From the NCBI GenBank assembly GCA_933207985.1, contig OW240915.1, forward strand, positions 110,473,243 through 110,537,242: a stretch of 64,000 bases of DNA, written 5' to 3'. Positions within the stretch are counted from its first letter, which is position 1. Each line of letters begins with the position of its first letter. Position numbers and translations under genes: made by a program. The notes beneath the pieces were generated by a model. The model saw nothing but the letters and a program-made list of their open reading frames with translations. It made no database searches and was not told the DNA's origin. The stretch is from Pelobates cultripes (lineage: Eukaryota > Chordata > Amphibia > Anura > Pelobatidae). Shown one piece after another: positions 59,946 through 64,000 of the stretch.

Positions 59946-60180
59946 TTAAATGGACACTAAACACCAAAATGACGTTGGTTTTATTAGGTTTGGTGGATAG
60001 ATCATGCAACTATAGTATCAGTGCACAGATCGCTGCTTTTCAGAGTTAAATCACACACTGAGCTGTAAGGTTGGTTTTAAAAGAAATATTTTGCTGATGG
60101 CGGCTATGCGAGTCATACTTGTGAAACTGGAAATGATTTACCACTGTATGTAGCATTGTCCGCTACAACCAATACTATTT
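59946..60180. mobile_element. T2-like MITE, left end
   Basis: TTAAATGGACACTAAACACC is a T2-like terminus. The right end was not located, so the end coordinate is a guess. Confidence 0.45.
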
Positions 60181-60184
60181 TTTG

Positions 60185-61468
60185 GGCTATGCAAATGGTT
60201 TCCTAATGAATTTCAAAAAAGCATCCATGATAATAAAATGGGGGATGTGAAAAAGTTCACATGTGGGGAAAATCATACAAGTAGAGCAATCACTATGGGT
60301 AACAATAGTCGCTGCTTATTGCTCCCGAAATTTACCCCATAATTATTTTTATATTCTCCAAAGTTTCGTTTTCGAAAATTTAGAAATGGAAGCAAAAGGA
60401 GAGTTTTCTAATATTACTTTAACATTGCAATAATTGTACATTTTCATTTAATATATTACATTTTCAGATGACATTGGAAAAAAAAAAAAAGGTTTCATGT
60501 ACAGCTTTTTAAACAGTAAATGAAAACACTGCAGCAATTCTATCTTTTTCAAATAGAATATCAATATTGCATTAGAGTTCTTTACTATACTGGTGGCTAT
60601 CCAGATCTTGTTGAGCTGCAATTTCCATAAAGCTCAGTGAACACTTGCATAATCACAAACTACTTTAATATACATAATTCCTCTAGAATTTCATTATGTT
60701 AAAAGAATAGCATTTCCTTTCTATGCATTACACAATGCCTCATAGAATTGTGGTTTCAGAAAGGCACCTCGCCTGAGGGTTTAATATGGTCGTATAAATT
60801 ATTCAGTGTTTTTTAGAATACTATTTTTCATACAATAGTGTCCTACGTAATACAAATATAAAATTATGACTTAAGTACGCTCATGATATACTGTGCTAAA
60901 TGCTTCCAGAATATAAAAACAATTAGGCTGTATTGTATGGGGATCAGTAAGCATAACAAAAAATACACATACCCTCCTAGGAGATAAACAAATAAAAAAC
61001 AAGGAGAGGCTAATCAATGGATACTGGTCGGTTGTGACAAGTCAGGTAGGTGAGGCTCCCCTCCTCAATTTTTGTTTCCATGAAAGGAAAAATAAAATAT
61101 TGGTATAGTAAGGACCAACAATAAATGTGTATTTGAAGAGGGAAAAAATATATGTCGCTTTCATAAGGCGCTCTGCAGTTTCCTCTTTACATATGAATAT
61201 ATTTCTGCTCCGGGGTTCATCTAGCCTAGGTACGTCTCTGCATATCCTATATATTACGGTTTTGGGCATTCAGAAGTACAATAAAAATTATGCATTAATA
61301 TTAAATTTACCTTATTTTTCTCTCACCCTATAGTGAATTGGACATAGTTTAAAAGTAGATTGTGTTTTTATATTTCAATTAAAAATACAGAATGACTGTC
61401 ACAGCCAGAAACTGCCTGTTCAAAGCCAGCTGGCTTTGTCAGTGACATATATATATATATATATAAAT

Positions 61469-61499
<31 letters not shown>

Positions 61500-63335
61500 A
61501 AATATAACCTGTTTTGATTTTCAACGGATCAGATGGAATCAGTTACTTCACTCTGTATGGTTTTAGCAGTCACTGCCTCGGGAGACATGTCATTCAGCCA
61601 GCCTGTCTTTCTTTCAAGCTGCATGCTAGCTACTGTTGGTCTATAACCTTAAAGGTACAGAAATACCTTGATCCAAATACCACGTGTATAAAATTGTAAA
61701 ATTACCTTAATATCGAATGTTTGTGTGTGCTATAGGATATTAAGCATTGAAAAACAATTACATAAAACACAGAAGTGGAAATTTTACTAGATTCACAACT
61801 GCATTTCGATTAACTAAGGTTTACGGTGAATCAGAATACAAGAGCTGGAATCATGGTCGGTGAGCAGAAGATGGGAATAAACAAATCGGTACCCAAATAA
61901 GAATTAACCCCTTAGCTAAAAGGTCATTTCACTCTTCTGTGCTAAATATTTAGGCCTTTGCATTCACTGTATTTAAAGAATTACAAGCGAAGCACCACAA
62001 ATACATTGAATATTACAGAATCAAATTATTTATTCAATGCAAAACATACAGAACACCCAACTTTGGTCCTAGCTGCTCTCCACCCTCACTATTCTTTCAT
62101 TTGCATTGCTCCAAGTAGAGTAGACCTCTTTTGATGCCAGTATACAAATATTTTTAAATACAGTATTCTTCCAATCTATAAATTTGCCAGCAATTCTGCT
62201 AACTAAGACAAAGAATATAGGTTGTGTGCACCATGACAGTTGCACTTCAATATGATTTCAGCATCCCCAAAAAAAGCTAAAATTATGGATTCTATACCTA
62301 TGATTTTCAATTAAATTAGCAATTGAAAATAACAAGACCCATGCATAATTTTTGTTACTTAGCCCCATTTTGTAATTTATAAAGAAATCACATACAAATA
62401 AAATATCTAAAAAATATAAAAATATTACATACATTTCAAACTACACAAAATTATGATATCACAGTATTAAGGCCATGTTTTATACAAAATATTCATAATC
62501 CAACAACTGCCCAAACTCCCTTACAATTGTAAAACAGTATTAATAATAATAATAAAATATAAAATAATCAAGGCTGCTTATATGAAATAGGAGGATTTCT
62601 GCTTTCAAATAAGGAGTCTCATGCTTATCTAGGTACTTTGGGAGGCGACAGGGAGCTACTACACACTAATGATTTATTTTTATTTTTTTTCACCTCTCTA
62701 TATAGTATTAGGTGATCATTATTTCTAATAGTCATCACCTGCTTCCTTAAGGTAAAAAAGACCTGTGATTCCCTCAGAGGGAATGTACAGAGGACACTTT
62801 GTTGTACTGCGCATTTCTGAAGTAGTGCAGGCCTTGACGCACAGCCATCTCTCACACTGAAGGAATTAAAAAAGTTAAGCTAAGTACCTCCCATTGTTTA
62901 GCTACAAAAGGCAATTTTCCTGGAGCAATAAAAGTGAAAATGTAATAACTTTTACATTTCTATTTTAACTTCCTTGATATGCTTAAACATTGTTGTTTCT
63001 TTAAGATACTCTTGGGGTACAGCTCCTGTTTCAGCACACTATGAATAAAAACACCTAACATGATCAACCTAGCTGGAGTAGGCAGTATGTCCAACTTTTG
63101 GGGCAAAAGGGGGGAGGGGAGACTGGTGAATATAGCGATAGCTCCCAAGCAACTTTCTTTGTGCGTTTTTTTGTTTTGTTTTTTAATATTTTATTTTTAC
63201 AAGATAGTATAAAAATGTTATATTTATTATATAATCATCTCAGTATGCTACTTTTTACTGGAGCACCTCATGCACACCCTTCCTTTCAGTGGTCTCTCCG
63301 TCTAAGCATCTCTTGAGTTTCCCACGTCCCTTCAT
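60185..63335. other. Intron with one microsatellite
   Basis: (TA)n then (GA)n at 61449-61500. The frames at 61042-61333 match no known protein. No BBS9 exon recognised. Confidence 0.45.
61449..61500. repeat. (TA)n(GA)n microsatellite
   Basis: TATATATATATATATATA followed by AAATAGAGAGAGAGAGAGAG. Confidence 0.95.
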
Positions 63336-63336
63336 T

Positions 63337-63390
63337 AATTATTATTAATAGCATTTATATAGCTCCAAAATATTCTGCAGCCTTTACAAT
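63337..63390 (-). mobile_element. L2 LINE 3' tail fragment
   Basis: Minus sense TTGTAAAGGCTGCAGAATAT...GGAGCTATATAAATGCTA + TAATAA is the L2 tail. Confidence 0.7.
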
Positions 63391-63394
63391 TTTA

Positions 63395-64000
63395 GAAAGG
63401 CGATTTTTAGCAGTAAAAAATTGCCCTGCTCCATCTCTAATCCCCTATACATGATCTGAATACTCAATAATTAAGATTGGAAATATTATATTGACAGCAT
63501 TGTTCTATGTTAAGATACACCTTGTTCTATATCCATCTCTTTGACCCCTAATTCTTTATATCTTATTTAGTGACACCATCTGACCACGAAACCCAGAAGC
63601 TAAGTCAACTATAACCATTGAGTCACTTCTGCAGGGGTCGGCCTATTTAGGACAGATGGGTCCCTCTCCCAGACTTTCATTTTATAGGATATCCTCATAT
63701 TCCTAGCACGAGTTCACATTATTATTAATCATGTAAGTAGGGGGATACACTACATTTACCCTTTAACTTGATAATGTCACTCTATAATATTTGAGATGGT
63801 TGATCCTTGTTGTCACTGCCTCTACAATTTGTAACCCTTGTTTGATTGACGTATGCCATAATTTGTAATCTAATAAAAAACAACCACTATTGAACAAATG
63901 AATGACAATAGCGAAGAGTGTGTAGCGATGAGAAATGATAACACTTACCCCTAAAAGTTAGGTGATAATAAAGTAGTTGAAAATAACTGTAGGGGATAAT
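63395..64000. other. Intron to the right edge, nothing recognised
   Basis: AT-rich, no signal seen. Confidence 0.45.

Noticed and set aside
61042..61269. 75-codon minus frame with a CKEE motif as a zinc-finger exon
   Set aside because: Only one cysteine pair element is visible, no acceptor or donor fits, and it does not match BBS9.
54536..64000. The preceding BBS9 exon
   Set aside because: I looked for the conserved segment just before GRDLI on the minus strand and did not find it; it probably lies beyond 64000.

Overview
This window is vertebrate genomic DNA, almost certainly from a frog or another amphibian. It has AT-rich introns, a spliced vertebrate gene, and a dense repeat load of amphibian character: many TTAAAGG-ended foldback MITEs of the Xenopus T2 type, CR1, L2 and L1/Tx1 LINE fragments, hAT and Tc1 fossils, and several solo LTRs. 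There are no bacterial or viral gene clusters and no CRISPR array. The species cannot be told from the sequence.

The only host gene recognised is BBS9 (PTHB1, a BBSome subunit), read on the minus strand. Four consecutive coding exons are visible: 54361-54535, 50119-50203, 22241-22424 and 19348-19477. All have AG acceptors and GT donors, and their codon phases join without a break into 190 complete codons of the N-terminal beta-propeller (about human residues 148-339). The introns between them are 4,157, 27,694 and 2,763 bp. No earlier exon was found above 54535 and no later one below 19348, so the gene runs off both ends of the window.

The rest is intron filled with transposable elements. 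1-19.3 kb holds an L2 endonuclease fragment, a solo LTR at 1.7-2.4 kb, a hAT MITE with an exact 8-bp duplication, foldback elements at 3.2 and 9.4 kb, a CR1 3' half, two further LTRs (9.7 and 10.5 kb), a hAT transposase fossil, an L1 ORF1 fragment and a 1.1-kb LTR at 17.9 kb. 20-27 kb holds a CR1 reverse transcriptase, several T2-like MITEs and a Gypsy gag-protease fossil. 29-33 kb holds a 1.4-kb TTAA element and an LTR broken by a LINE tail. 34.6-37.8 kb holds a Tc1 DD34E fossil, an intact T2-like MITE and an L2 reverse transcriptase. 39.7-40.6 kb is a clean L1 insertion. 43.8-48.0 kb is a nest: a 27-bp target duplication encloses an L2 that was itself hit by an L1 tail (13-bp duplication) and by a Tc1-like DD38E (Intruder-type) transposon (TA duplication). 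50.8-52.2 kb is a second 1.4-kb TTAA element, and 56.9-57.8 kb is a GA-rich minisatellite.

No new multi-gene system was found. The most interesting items are the DD38E transposon, which has lost a catalytic aspartate codon and its start codon but keeps an IR/DR-like end structure; the datable nested insertions; and a group of TTAA-flanked palindromic elements. All statements come from reading the sequence by eye; no alignment or database search was run.
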